Assembly: GCA_030840885.1 (NCBI GenBank) | Contig: JAVEDQ010000576.1 | Span: forward strand, 1-9,587 | DNA length: 9,587 bases | Direction of reading: 5' to 3' | From: Frankiaceae bacterium | Lineage (GTDB): Bacteria; Actinomycetota; Actinomycetes; Frankiales; Frankiaceae | Shown here: positions 1 through 7,018 of the stretch, in pieces | Layout: each line of letters begins with the position of its first letter | How positions within the stretch are numbered: the first letter of the stretch is position 1 | Made by a program: the position numbers and the translations under genes | Notes under the pieces: model-generated | Database searches by the model: none | Seen by the model: the letters and a program-made list of their open reading frames with translations, nothing else | Told to the model about the DNA's origin: nothing

Positions 1-2286
1 GCGCACCTGGGCGGCGCTCAGCGCCTTGGTGGAGATGGCGACCTCGTCCACGCTGCCGGCGAAGTAGTTGCTCGTCGGCCGGCTCGGCCAGGCCGCGAGG
101 TTGTCCCCGCCGACCCGCCAGTAGCCGGTGATCGCCTGGTTGGTGGTCCTGGCGTTGGTCGCCACCGGCGAGCCGTCGACGTAGAGCACCATCCCGGCGC
201 TGCCCTGGGTCGCGACGAGCTGGTGCCAGCGGCCGTCGTTGTAGCGCGCGGGCGAGGTCGCGGTGTTGAAGCCGCTGGAGTAGACGCCGAAGGTGAGCTG
301 CCCCGAGTTCAGCATGTAGACCTGCCGGTCGTACAAGCTGCTCAACCCCGTCGCGGCGTTGCCGAAGCCGACGAGCCTGCCGCCCGCGACGGTCGTCGTC
401 CGGAACCACAACTCGGTCGAGTAGGCCGCCGGCGCCGCCGCGGCGCTCGCCGTGCGCAGGTTGCCGTTGCTCCCGTTGAACGTCACCCCGACCCCGTCGG
501 GCGCGTACACCGGGCTCGCCACGCGGTAGGTGACGCCGCCGGAGTAGGTCCCGGGCCGGTTGCCTCCGCTGATGTCAGCGGCCGACGGGCCGGCCGCCTC
601 GTCCAGGGGCCACTGCACCATCGGGCCGTCCGCCCTGACCGCTGGACGGTAGGTGCCGGTACCGCTGACCGTGACCGACGTGGTGGGTCCGGGCGTCGAG
701 TTGCCCAGCGGGTCGACGGCGTAGATGCGGTAGGTGTGCGTGCCGGGCGTCACGCCGGTGTCGGTGTAGCCCTGGTACGGCTGGTTCCAGAAGGTCGAGC
801 GCACCGTGCGGGTGCTGACCGGCACGGCGACGTTGCCGTCCCGGACCAACCGGTAGGTCAGCGCCTCGTTGTCGTTGTCGTAGGTGGACTGCCAGCGGAC
901 CGTCACCGCACTCGGGCCCGTCGCGAAGCTCGGCGTCAGGCCGGGCAGGTACATCGGGCCCACCTTGTTCGGGGCGGCCGCGCGGACCGCGAACCGGGTC
1001 AGGCCCTGCTGGTTCGCCCGGTTGATCTGGGTGAACTCACCGCCGAGCGCGATGTACTGCGCGTTGCCGGTGACCGACCAGGCGCCCTGGGACTGGCCGG
1101 TGAAGGTGCCCGTGTTGATGGTGGGGAACCAGTCGAGCAGGCTCGGCCGCGGCTTGCCGTACCAGTCGGTGTAGCCGAACTGGTCGTTGTGCCCGACCGT
1201 GCCGGTCTTCGCGCGGGTGAAGGCCTGAGCCCGGTGCCACGCCTGCGGGTTGGCCTGCGGGTAGGCGCCGATGCTGTGGCAGTTGTGGGCGTGCCCGACG
1301 GTGTAGACCACCTGCGACGAGGCGAACGTGTCGTAGGTGTCGCCGTGGCAGTCCTCCATCCAGACGAGGTTCCCCGTCTCGGGGTCGGCGGCGAAGGTGC
1401 CCTCGAAGTTGCCGGTGCCGTTGAACTTGAAGCCCGTGCCGTAGACGAGGCCGGCATCGGCCCGCAGGCTGACGATGCCCGCCTTGTCGCCGTAGTCCTG
1501 GATCGTGGTGTTCGTGCTCCACGGCACGACCGCGCCCGTGCTCGTGTTGACGGCTCCGAGCCCGAGCGCCGCCGCTCCGTTGAGGGTCGAGAACTGGCCG
1601 CCGACGACGACCTTGCTTGCGCTGGGCGTCAGGACGAGGGCGCGCACCAGACTGTCGGCCCGGGGTGCCCAGCCGAGCAGCCGGCCGGCCGCGTCGAACG
1701 CGGCCAGCCGGGAGCGGGCCGCGGTGCCGACGGCGGTGAAGTTGCCGCCGGCGTAGACGCCGCCGTTGGTCGCGGACAGCGCCCGCACCTGCCCGTTCAC
1801 GGGCGAGGTGAACGGTTTCACGGCGCCGGTCGCGGTGCTGAAGGCAGCGATGTGGGGGCGCGATGCGCCGTCGACGGTGGTGAAGTCCCCGCCGACGTAG
1901 ACCGTCGAGCCGTCCGGGGAGGCCGTGATCGCCATGCCCTGACCATTGAGGGAGTGGTTGAACGAGCTGATGAGCTGGCCGGTCCGGATGTCGTAGGCCA
2001 GGAGGTTCGCCCGCGGGGTCTCGCCGGTTCCGGCCGCAGCACCTGGGGGTCGTGCCGAGGTGAACTTGCCGGTCGCGTAGACGACGTTGCCGACCGTCAC
2101 CTGCTGCCAGACCACCCCGTTGACCTGCGTCGTCGGTAGCGCGTCGACGGAGACCGTCGCGGGCGTGCCGGCGTCGGGTGGTGCGGTGTCGGCGGAGGCC
2201 GCCGGCATCGCGACCATCCCCGTAGCAAGACACAGCGGCAGCAGGACCGCCGCTGCGACGCCTCGGATGTGCGTGTGCCCGTTCAA
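1..2286 (-). CDS. Secreted propeller-repeat / FnIII-like / LamG-domain protein (C-terminus beyond window)
   Basis: Reading leftward from a TTG at 2286 gives 762 residues with no stop, and the frame runs off the left edge. The TTG is chosen because GGGGGGAG lies 5 nt upstream and because it begins a clean signal peptide: basic start, hydrophobic core VAAAVLLPLCLATG, and an AxA-type site PAASA-D near residue 32. Residues about 65-430 hold six or so spaced motifs of the type VYVGGDFTTVDG, VYAGGNFTAVG, VVVGGQFSTLNG and IALGGEFTQING-like, each followed by an aromatic/ATG stretch, which is typical of delta-60-like or beta-propeller repeats. Residues about 439-545 look like a fibronectin-III module (TVRWQSTYDND, YRIYAVDPLGN). 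Residues about 549-762 look like a LamG/concanavalin-like domain (VQWPLDEAAG, RWHQLVATQG, LYVDGSPV, AGSVDEVAIS). An insert carries Cys313 and Cys336 among His residues. It is probably an exported surface or matrix protein; no enzymatic motif was recognised. An in-frame GTG at 2313 is a less likely start. Confidence 0.88.
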   Translation of the reverse strand, partial: MNGHTHIRGVAAAVLLPLCLATGMVAMPAASADTAPPDAGTPATVSVDALPTTQVNGVVWQQVTVGNVVYATGKFTSARPPGAAAGTGETPRANLLAYDIRTGQLISSFNHSLNGQGMAITASPDGSTVYVGGDFTTVDGASRPHIAAFSTATGAVKPFTSPVNGQVRALSATNGGVYAGGNFTAVGTAARSRLAAFDAAGRLLGWAPRADSLVRALVLTPSASKVVVGGQFSTLNGAAALGLGAVNTSTGAVVPWSTNTTIQDYGDKAGIVSLRADAGLVYGTGFKFNGTGNFEGTFAADPETGNLVWMEDCHGDTYDTFASSQVVYTVGHAHNCHSIGAYPQANPQAWHRAQAFTRAKTGTVGHNDQFGYTDWYGKPRPSLLDWFPTINTGTFTGQSQGAWSVTGNAQYIALGGEFTQINRANQQGLTRFAVRAAAPNKVGPMYLPGLTPSFATGPSAVTVRWQSTYDNDNEALTYRLVRDGNVAVPVSTRTVRSTFWNQPYQGYTDTGVTPGTHTYRIYAVDPLGNSTPGPTTSVTVSGTGTYRPAVRADGPMVQWPLDEAAGPSAADISGGNRPGTYSGGVTYRVASPVYAPDGVGVTFNGSNGNLRTASAAAAPAAYSTELWFRTTTVAGGRLVGFGNAATGLSSLYDRQVYMLNSGQLTFGVYSSGFNTATSPARYNDGRWHQLVATQGSAGMVLYVDGSPVATNARTTNQAITGYWRVGGDNLAAWPSRPTSNYFAGSVDEVAISTKALSAAQVR

Positions 2287-2291
2287 CGTGG

Positions 2292-2299
2292 CTCCCCCC
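2292..2299 (-). promoter_or_regulatory. Ribosome binding site deciding the TTG start at 2286
   Basis: On the minus strand GGGGGGAG lies 5 nt before the TTG at 2286. No comparable purine tract precedes the in-frame GTG at 2313. The following codons encode a textbook signal peptide, so this site fixes a rare TTG as the likely start. Confidence 0.65.
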
Positions 2300-2313
2300 G
2301 GATACGAGGTCAC

Positions 2314-2323
2314 GTTGCGCAAC
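2314..2323. promoter_or_regulatory. Perfect 10-bp palindrome GTTGCGCAAC (possible operator)
   Basis: GTTGCGCAAC is a perfect palindrome about 28 nt upstream of the TTG start of the secreted LamG protein, in the only sizeable gap of the leftward block. A regulator site is possible, but a 10-bp palindrome can arise by chance in GC-rich DNA and no partner site was seen. Confidence 0.25.
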
Positions 2324-2332
2324 CATCGCCAC

Positions 2333-2355
2333 TCTCTGTAACTACTGCCCAGAGA
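2333..2355 (-). other. Small inverted repeat (6-bp stem, 11-nt loop) in the leader of the secreted protein gene
   Basis: TCTCTG at 2333-2338 pairs with CAGAGA at 2350-2355 around an 11-nt loop. It lies between the stronger hairpin at 2369-2396 and the palindrome at 2314-2323. It may belong to a structured leader, but the stem is short and no known riboswitch consensus was recognised. Confidence 0.25.
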
Positions 2356-2368
2356 ACGACGGGAAGCA

Positions 2369-2396
2369 CGTTCCGTGACGCAAGTTCACCGGAACG
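2369..2396 (-). terminator. Hairpin just downstream of the polymerase gene (possible terminator or attenuator)
   Basis: CGTTCCGTGA at 2369-2378 pairs with TTCACCGGAACG (read to 2396), giving about 10 pairs with a single bulged base and a 7-nt loop. It begins 6 nt after the TGA of the wzy-like gene in the leftward direction. There is no T-run after it, which is common for actinobacterial terminators. It could end most transcripts after the polymerase gene and so reduce expression of the secreted protein. Confidence 0.5.
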
Positions 2397-2401
2397 GGCT
2401 A

Positions 2402-3823
2402 TCAAGCCCGGGCTGCGCCGCCGCTGTGGTCGCCGTCGGTGCCGCCGTCGGTGCCGCCGTCGGTGCCGCCGTCGCTGCCCGGATCGGGGACCAGGTCGCG
2501 CTCAGCGCGTGCCCCGACCTGCCCCGGCACCCGGCTCAGCACCGCCGCCCAGCTCACCAGGACGCAGAGCCAGGTACTGGGCAGCGTCGCCGCCGCACCG
2601 AGGCCCTCCATGAAGACGCTGTCGACGGCGAACAGGACGAGCGCCCCGGCGATCACGGCCGTCTCGAGGGCGAAGCGCGGCCGCCGACGGCGGAGGGTGC
2701 GGAGCCGGGCCGCGAGGCCCACCAGGACCGCGAGCCACAGCACGACGCCGATCGCACCGCCGTCGACGAAGACGTTGATGAACGCGTTGTGCGCCCCACC
2801 GAGGCCGGTCGCGTCCTGGAAGATGCCGCGGCTGGCCCCGAGCCCGTGCCCGGCGACCGGCGCCGCGCGCACCGCCGCGAACGCCTCCGACCAGAGCGAG
2901 GTCCGCGAGTTCAGCGTCGCGAGCTGCTCGGTGTTCTCACCCCGGGCGGCGTAGGCGACCACGGTCGAACCCGCGGTCAGCGCGGCGAAGACGAGCGCCA
3001 GCGGACCGAGTACCAGCAGGTCCGTGCGGCGGGCCCGCTGCACGCCCAGGACGAGGCAGAGAACCCCACCGACGGCGAAGCCGAGCACCGAACCCCGGGT
3101 CTTGCTGGCCAGCAGCCCGTAGCCGACGACGACGGCGGCCGGCCCGTACAGCCACGCCGGCCACAGCCGCGCCGGCCGGCCCCGCTGGAGCAGGTAAGCC
3201 ACCGCGAACAGCAGGGCGAGCGCCGTCCAGTTCGCCGACGTCACCGGGTGGATGCTCAGCCAGGTGAACCGTCCCGCCACGATCCTGCTGACCGGAGGGG
3301 CCGGCTGCAGCTTCCCGTAGAGCACCGACACCGTCACGACGGCGAGATGGGCGTGTGCCAGCCGGTGGAAGTGGGCGGACCGGGCGTAGCGGACGAGGAC
3401 GAAGCCGAGCATGGCCACGACGACGAGCTGGGACGCCCGGACGAGGGCGAGGCTGCGGTACGGCGACCACACCGACGAGAAGGCCAGGTACCCGGCGTAG
3501 CAGCCGAACAGGGCGGTCAGCGCATCGGTCCGGGCGGTGCGCAACGTACGGGTGCGGGCGACCACCAGCGCGAAGACGAGGGCGTAGATGCCGATCTCGA
3601 GCAGGATCAGCGGGTCGGGCCGGCCCGAGATCGCCTCGGTCTTGTCGCGGATGCGGACCTTGTAGTCGCTGCCCATGGTCAGGCCGAGCACGACGACGGT
3701 CACCCACCACCGCGCCCACACCTGGGCGAGCACGGGCGAGCGGGTGTTCAACGTCTGGCGCTTCGGCGCCTCCGCGGCGTGCATGGCCGGCCGCCCCGAT
3801 ACCCCCGTCCCGAGCCACGTCAT
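2402..3823 (-). CDS. Wzy-like polysaccharide polymerase / O-antigen ligase family membrane protein
   Basis: This 473-residue protein starts at ATG 3823 (MTWLGTGVSG) and ends at TGA 2402-2404. It is highly hydrophobic, with roughly ten to twelve membrane segments (for example ILLEIGIYALVFALVVA, QLVVVAMLGFVLV, AVVVGYGLLA, LLVLGPLALVFAALTAG, IGVVLWLAVLVGLAA). The Wzy_C/O-antigen-ligase signature is visible: R307 in NSRTSLWSEAF, then PVAGHGLG, then the GGAHNAF motif with H345, then GGAIGVVLW. Enzymes of this family join lipid-linked repeat units outside the membrane, either polymerising them or ligating them to an acceptor. The ATG overlaps the flippase TGA as ATGA, so translation is probably coupled. 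The C-terminal tail is a DGGT repeat encoded by a 12-nt tandem repeat. Polymerase is favoured over ligase because Wzx-like and Wzz-like genes are adjacent. Confidence 0.88.
   Translation of the reverse strand: MTWLGTGVSGRPAMHAAEAPKRQTLNTRSPVLAQVWARWWVTVVVLGLTMGSDYKVRIRDKTEAISGRPDPLILLEIGIYALVFALVVARTRTLRTARTDALTALFGCYAGYLAFSSVWSPYRSLALVRASQLVVVAMLGFVLVRYARSAHFHRLAHAHLAVVTVSVLYGKLQPAPPVSRIVAGRFTWLSIHPVTSANWTALALLFAVAYLLQRGRPARLWPAWLYGPAAVVVGYGLLASKTRGSVLGFAVGGVLCLVLGVQRARRTDLLVLGPLALVFAALTAGSTVVAYAARGENTEQLATLNSRTSLWSEAFAAVRAAPVAGHGLGASRGIFQDATGLGGAHNAFINVFVDGGAIGVVLWLAVLVGLAARLRTLRRRRPRFALETAVIAGALVLFAVDSVFMEGLGAAATLPSTWLCVLVSWAAVLSRVPGQVGARAERDLVPDPGSDGGTDGGTDGGTDGDHSGGAARA
2432..2479. repeat. 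12-nt tandem repeat, four copies, in the 3' end of the polymerase gene
   Basis: GCCGTCGGTGCC occurs as four head-to-tail copies at 2432-2443, 2444-2455, 2456-2467 and 2468-2479; the last has one mismatch (C for G at 2475). Because the unit is a multiple of three it keeps frame and encodes repeated Asp-Gly-Gly-Thr in the predicted hydrophilic C-terminal tail. Copy number may vary between strains by slippage without breaking the gene. Confidence 0.9.
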
Positions 3824-5091
3824 GGGCGCAACCCCACCGGGACAGCCCTGGGAGCGGCACCCGGGACCGCAGCGGGCCGCGAGGCGAGACGTCGTAGGTA
3901 GATGGTGCTGCCGGCCAGGCTGACGGCGAGCGCCACCGGCACCAGCTCGAACGCGTGCGCCGCGCACGCGACGACCACCAGCAGCAGGCCGACGGCGGAG
4001 TCGGCGAGCCGGGCGAGGAACACCACCCGTGACTGCTTGCGCACGAGCAACCGCACGTTGACCATCGTCGAGAGCGCCAGTACGACCGTGTAGCCGACCC
4101 AGGCGGCGACGATCGCCCGGCCGACCGGGATGGCGTCGGAGGCGAGCAGCCGCCCCAGCGCGGGAGCGAAGGCGACGGCGACCACGCCGGTCAGCACGGT
4201 CATCGCGACCAGGGCACGCTGGGTCTGCTGCGCGGTGAGGGTGGGCCGGGCCCCCCGCTGCTGCGCGGCGAGCTGGGTGAAGACGAGCCCGGTGGCGGCC
4301 TGCACGACCGCCTGCGCCGGGGCGATCAGGAGACGCCCGGCTTCGACGAGGCTGACCGCGGCTGCGCCGGCGAACCCGAGCACGGCGAGTCGCATCGTCA
4401 GCATCGCCAGCGGACGCAGGCCCGCCTGCATCGCGCGCCACACGGCGAAGTCGACGATCTCGCGGACCGCACCGAACGACAGCCGTACCAGCCGGGTCTC
4501 GTCCGCCGGCAGCTGCGCCACGGCGATGACCACCGAGCTCGCCGAACCGATCAGCATCGCCACCAGGATCGTGATCAGCGAGAACGGCCGGCCGAGCGCC
4601 AGGGCCGTGGCGACGCCGACGAGGGTGATACCGACGTAGCAGAGGTCGTTGGCCGTCAGCGACCAGTAGGCGACCCGCGCGACGAACAACCGGCGGAAGG
4701 TCTCCTCGGTCAGCCAGGTCGCGGTGAGCACCGCGAACAGCAGGGCTCCCCCGACGCCGAGCAGGCCCAGGGCCAGCGGGACGACGAAGGCGGCGCTGCC
4801 CAGCAGGCCGACCAGGCCGAGGTGCAGCAGCAGCAGCGAGCCGCGGACACCCGGGTCGGCGCGGTCGAACAGCACGAGGCTGTCGCCGATGAAGGGGCCC
4901 TGCAGCGAGGTCAGCAGCACGAGCACCCCGAACAGCAGGACGAACGCGGCGAAGCCGTCGACGCCGAGTTGCCGGGCGGCCAGGACCTGCAGGGCCAGGC
5001 TGCTCAGCGCGTTGATCGCCTGCGGGGCCATCGCTCCGGCACCGACCGAGACCGCGCGGAGCGAGAAGCGCCGCGCCGGTTCGTTGTTCAC
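3820..5091 (-). CDS. Wzx-like polysaccharide flippase (oligosaccharide flippase / MATE-like fold)
   Basis: The 423-residue protein reads from GTG 5091 (VNNEPARRFSLRAV) to TGA 3820-3822. It contains about twelve hydrophobic segments, starting with SVGAGAMAPQAINALSSLAL, and the repeated small-residue and aromatic pattern of Wzx and related exporters. The length fits the family (about 400-480 residues). No nucleotide-binding or catalytic motif is expected or seen. The role is to flip undecaprenyl-diphosphate-linked repeat units across the cytoplasmic membrane. The GTG is preferred because it lies 16 nt after the stop of the Wzz/ATPase gene and places a short basic stretch (ARRFSLR) before the first membrane helix; the ribosome site there is weak (GGAA about 11 nt upstream). 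The open frame extends further upstream, but that stretch overlaps the previous gene. The stop overlaps the polymerase start by 4 bp. Confidence 0.87.
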   Translation of the reverse strand: MNNEPARRFSLRAVSVGAGAMAPQAINALSSLALQVLAARQLGVDGFAAFVLLFGVLVLLTSLQGPFIGDSLVLFDRADPGVRGSLLLLHLGLVGLLGSAAFVVPLALGLLGVGGALLFAVLTATWLTEETFRRLFVARVAYWSLTANDLCYVGITLVGVATALALGRPFSLITILVAMLIGSASSVVIAVAQLPADETRLVRLSFGAVREIVDFAVWRAMQAGLRPLAMLTMRLAVLGFAGAAAVSLVEAGRLLIAPAQAVVQAATGLVFTQLAAQQRGARPTLTAQQTQRALVAMTVLTGVVAVAFAPALGRLLASDAIPVGRAIVAAWVGYTVVLALSTMVNVRLLVRKQSRVVFLARLADSAVGLLLVVVACAAHAFELVPVALAVSLAGSTIYLRRLASRPAAVPGAAPRAVPVGLRP

Positions 5092-5107
5092 TCGCCGGTT
5101 CCGCAGG

Positions 5108-6667
5108 TCAGCTGTTCGCCCGGTACCGCACCGGCTGGGTGCGGCTCCGTGGCGCAGGGGTCCGGGCTCCGCCGGAGAGCAGGCTCGTCGTCCGGTGGCG
5201 GATATAGATGATCCCGGTGATCGGGGTCTGGAGCTGCACCAACCGGTTGCGGAACGTCTCGAGGTCCGCGACCCGGGCGCCGTGCCGCACCACGACCACG
5301 AGCGCATCGGCACGCTGGGCGAGCAGGTACGCGTTCGGCCCGGCCTCGGCCGCATCGGCGTCGACGAGGACGAGGTCGTGGTGGGCGCCGAGCTGGGCGA
5401 ACGTCCGGGCCGCCGACTCCGAGTGCAGCAGACCGGCGATGTGGTCGATGCTCCCGGCGCCGACGGCGGTGAGCGGGGCCGGCAGCGAGTCGTCGGACTC
5501 CCAGAGCCGGACGGCGACGTCGGCGAGGGTGGCCCGGCCGGCGAGGACGTCACCGAGTCCGCGTGCGCCCATCAGTTCTGGAACCTGCGTCGACAGGCGG
5601 CGGGTGCGGAAGTCGGCGTCGACGAGGGCGACCTTCCAGCCGGCCTGGGCAGTGGCGAGCGCGAGGCCGAGGGCGGCGGTGCTGCGACCGTCGCCTCGGC
5701 GGGGACTGGCCACCAGCAGCACGCCCTGGGTGTGGTTCTCGAGGGCGGAGGCGGCCAGGTGCAGTGTCGGCGGGATCGCGGGCGCGCGGGTGCCGTCGGC
5801 CTCCAGCGGTCCCGTGCCGATCAGTTCGGCAAGGACGGGTGCGCCGAGGAGCTCGGAGGCCTGCCGGACGTCCTCCACGCGGGGACGTCGGCCCGAGATC
5901 CACCAGGCGACTGCTCCGGCGACGAACAACCCGAGCAGCGCGGCGATCATGACGTTCTCGATCAGCGCGACCACCGCGCCGGCGATCCCTCCCCCGGCCG
6001 AGGCCGGGTCGGTGAAGCTCACACCGTTGCCGAACGAACCGGCCTGGATGTTCAGGCTGCCCTCGTTCTTGTCCAGCTCCTTCAGCTCGTCCCCGGCGCT
6101 CTGGGCTGCGATCTTCTGCGCCGCCGTGCGCTGATTGTTGATCCGCTGCTCGAGGGCGGCGCGGCGGCTGCCGATCGCGCCGAGGCCCTGGCGCAGGAGT
6201 GCGTCGATCTGGACCTGGCTCTCGGCGATGTAGGCGTTCGTCACCGCGTTCGCGGCGTCGGCGGCGAGTCGTCCGGACGTCGCCGATCCGGAGACGATGA
6301 GCACGTCGGCGTTGGTGGACGGCTTCACCTGGACGGCTCCGGCCAGGGCGGCCGCGGAGAGCCGACCACCGAGCAGCTGGCTCGCCCGCTGCCGGACCGC
6401 GAGACTCTGGGCGAGGATGGCCTGCTTGCTCGCGTAGCGCCCGAGGTCGGCCCCGGACGTGCCGGACTGCGACAGCAGGTCGAAACCCTTCGGGTTCGTC
6501 AGCCCGATGCGCGCGGTGGCGGTCTGCGCCGGCGGGCTGACCGCGCCGTACAGCAGCGTCAGTGCCGCCAGGACGCCGACGGTCGCGACGACCTGCCGCC
6601 AGTATCGGCGGATCGCGGCCAGCGGCCCCGGTCCGGATACCGGCTGTTCGTCCGGCAGCTCGGCCAC
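5108..6667 (-). CDS. Wzz-like chain-length regulator fused to a degenerate BY-kinase/ParA-type ATPase domain
   Basis: This 519-residue protein starts at GTG 6667 and ends at TGA 5108-5110. GAGGGGGG lies just upstream of the GTG. A short cytoplasmic start (RRYWRQ) leads into a first membrane helix at about 25-45. A Wzz-like extracytoplasmic part follows, with TARIGLTNP and helical stretches around residues 140-200, then a second helix at about 232-262 ending AWWISGRR. The rest resembles the CpsD/Wzc ATPase: a P-loop SPRRGDGRST in which R328 replaces the usual Lys, Walker A' VALVDADFR (D350, D352, R354) well kept, and a Walker B position LVLVDADAA (D436) lacking the usual Thr/Ser-Pro. The C-terminal tail is basic with one tyrosine (Y515), not a tyrosine cluster. 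Its likely role is chain-length control and export with Wzx/Wzy. True tyrosine-kinase activity is doubtful. Confidence 0.88.
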   Translation of the reverse strand: MAELPDEQPVSGPGPLAAIRRYWRQVVATVGVLAALTLLYGAVSPPAQTATARIGLTNPKGFDLLSQSGTSGADLGRYASKQAILAQSLAVRQRASQLLGGRLSAAALAGAVQVKPSTNADVLIVSGSATSGRLAADAANAVTNAYIAESQVQIDALLRQGLGAIGSRRAALEQRINNQRTAAQKIAAQSAGDELKELDKNEGSLNIQAGSFGNGVSFTDPASAGGGIAGAVVALIENVMIAALLGLFVAGAVAWWISGRRPRVEDVRQASELLGAPVLAELIGTGPLEADGTRAPAIPPTLHLAASALENHTQGVLLVASPRRGDGRSTAALGLALATAQAGWKVALVDADFRTRRLSTQVPELMGARGLGDVLAGRATLADVAVRLWESDDSLPAPLTAVGAGSIDHIAGLLHSESAARTFAQLGAHHDLVLVDADAAEAGPNAYLLAQRADALVVVVRHGARVADLETFRNRLVQLQTPITGIIYIRHRTTSLLSGGARTPAPRSRTQPVRYRANS

Positions 6668-6670
6668 AGG

Positions 6671-6678
6671 CCCCCCTC
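6671..6678 (-). promoter_or_regulatory. Ribosome binding site for the Wzz/ATPase gene
   Basis: GAGGGGGG on the minus strand, with GAGG 7 nt before the GTG at 6667, supports that non-ATG start. It lies directly downstream of the predicted stem at 6683-6726. Confidence 0.6.
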
Positions 6679-6682
6679 AGAT

Positions 6683-6726
6683 GGAATCAAGGAGAGGTAT
6701 CGGCCGCTGCGGCCTGGGCTTGATCC
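6683..6726 (-). other. Nested stem-loop in the leader of the Wzz/ATPase gene
   Basis: On the minus strand GGATCAAG (6726-6719) pairs with CTTGATTCC (6691-6683) with one bulge. Inside lies a second hairpin GGCCG-CAG-CGGCC (6714-6702). The structure fills most of the 87-nt gap between the small gene and the Wzz/ATPase start and ends 5 nt before the GAGGGGGG ribosome site. It could be an attenuator or processing site, or could modulate translation. It matches no RNA family I recognise, and folding energy was not computed. Confidence 0.4.
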
Positions 6727-6754
6727 GTCGTCAGGGGAGCAGGCGCGACTCGAA

Positions 6755-7012
6755 CTAGGGACGCAGCCCGAGGCCGGTCGGTGCGGCAGCGGAGCGGGCG
6801 TCGTCGACGTACGCCGTCGTCCACGTGCCCGGGGCGTAGAGCGCCAGGGTGGTGCTGTCGGCCGCGCCCGCCCCGGCTCCGTTCTCGGAGGCCGGGCTCT
6901 TGAGCACCGCCAGGTGCCCGTCGAAGGCGAGGATCGAGTCGCCTTCGACGTAGCGGTCCTCGCCGGATCGCCGGCCGGACTCCGCCGCGGACGTCATCAC
7001 CGTCACCGCCAT
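6755..7012 (-). CDS. Small protein of unknown function (85 residues), probably leaderless
   Basis: I do not recognise this family. The frame runs from ATG 7012 (MAVTVMTSAAESG) to TAG 6755-6757. About 80 of its 86 codons end in G or C, as expected of a real gene in this genome, and the protein is well balanced, with a hydrophobic/aromatic C-terminal half (SILAFDGHLAVLK, TLALYAPGTWTTAYVDDA) suggesting a small beta-rich domain. There is no signal peptide or clear membrane helix. No ribosome site precedes the ATG, but TATCTT lies exactly at -12 to -7 from it, the spacing of leaderless actinobacterial genes. An ATG at codon 6 is an alternative start. It lies first in the leftward block, 87 nt before the Wzz/ATPase gene, and no separate TANNNT box lies between them, so they are probably co-transcribed. 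It could be a regulator or accessory protein of polymer export; that is inference. Confidence 0.58.
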   Translation of the reverse strand: MAVTVMTSAAESGRRSGEDRYVEGDSILAFDGHLAVLKSPASENGAGAGAADSTTLALYAPGTWTTAYVDDARSAAAPTGLGLRP

Positions 7013-7018
7013 GGGCGG

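Noticed and set aside
223..2139. A 638-residue plus-strand open frame opposite the secreted LamG protein
   Set aside because: It is rich in Arg, Val, Gly and Asp with no domain, while the minus strand encodes a clear signal peptide, repeats and a LamG fold.
2370..2374. GGAAC on the minus strand as the -35 of an ECF sigma promoter for the secreted protein
   Set aside because: The nearest GTC/GTT-type -10 candidate is only about 9-13 nt away instead of the usual 16-18, and the GGAAC is part of the hairpin stem.
2287..2401. A c-di-GMP or c-di-AMP riboswitch in the leader of the secreted protein
   Set aside because: None of the conserved core sequences of those classes could be found in this 115-bp gap.
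2375..3901. A 508-residue plus-strand open frame opposite the polymerase
   Set aside because: It is strongly charged, low-complexity sequence. The minus strand carries membrane helices and the Wzy_C motifs.
3824..4441. N-terminal extension of the polymerase frame up to 4441
   Set aside because: That stretch is Arg/Ala/Gly-rich and overlaps the flippase gene. ATG 3823 overlaps the flippase stop as ATGA and begins a sensible protein.
5092..5553. N-terminal extension of the flippase frame up to 5553
   Set aside because: It overlaps the ATPase domain of the preceding gene and is Ser/Pro/Arg-rich shadow sequence.
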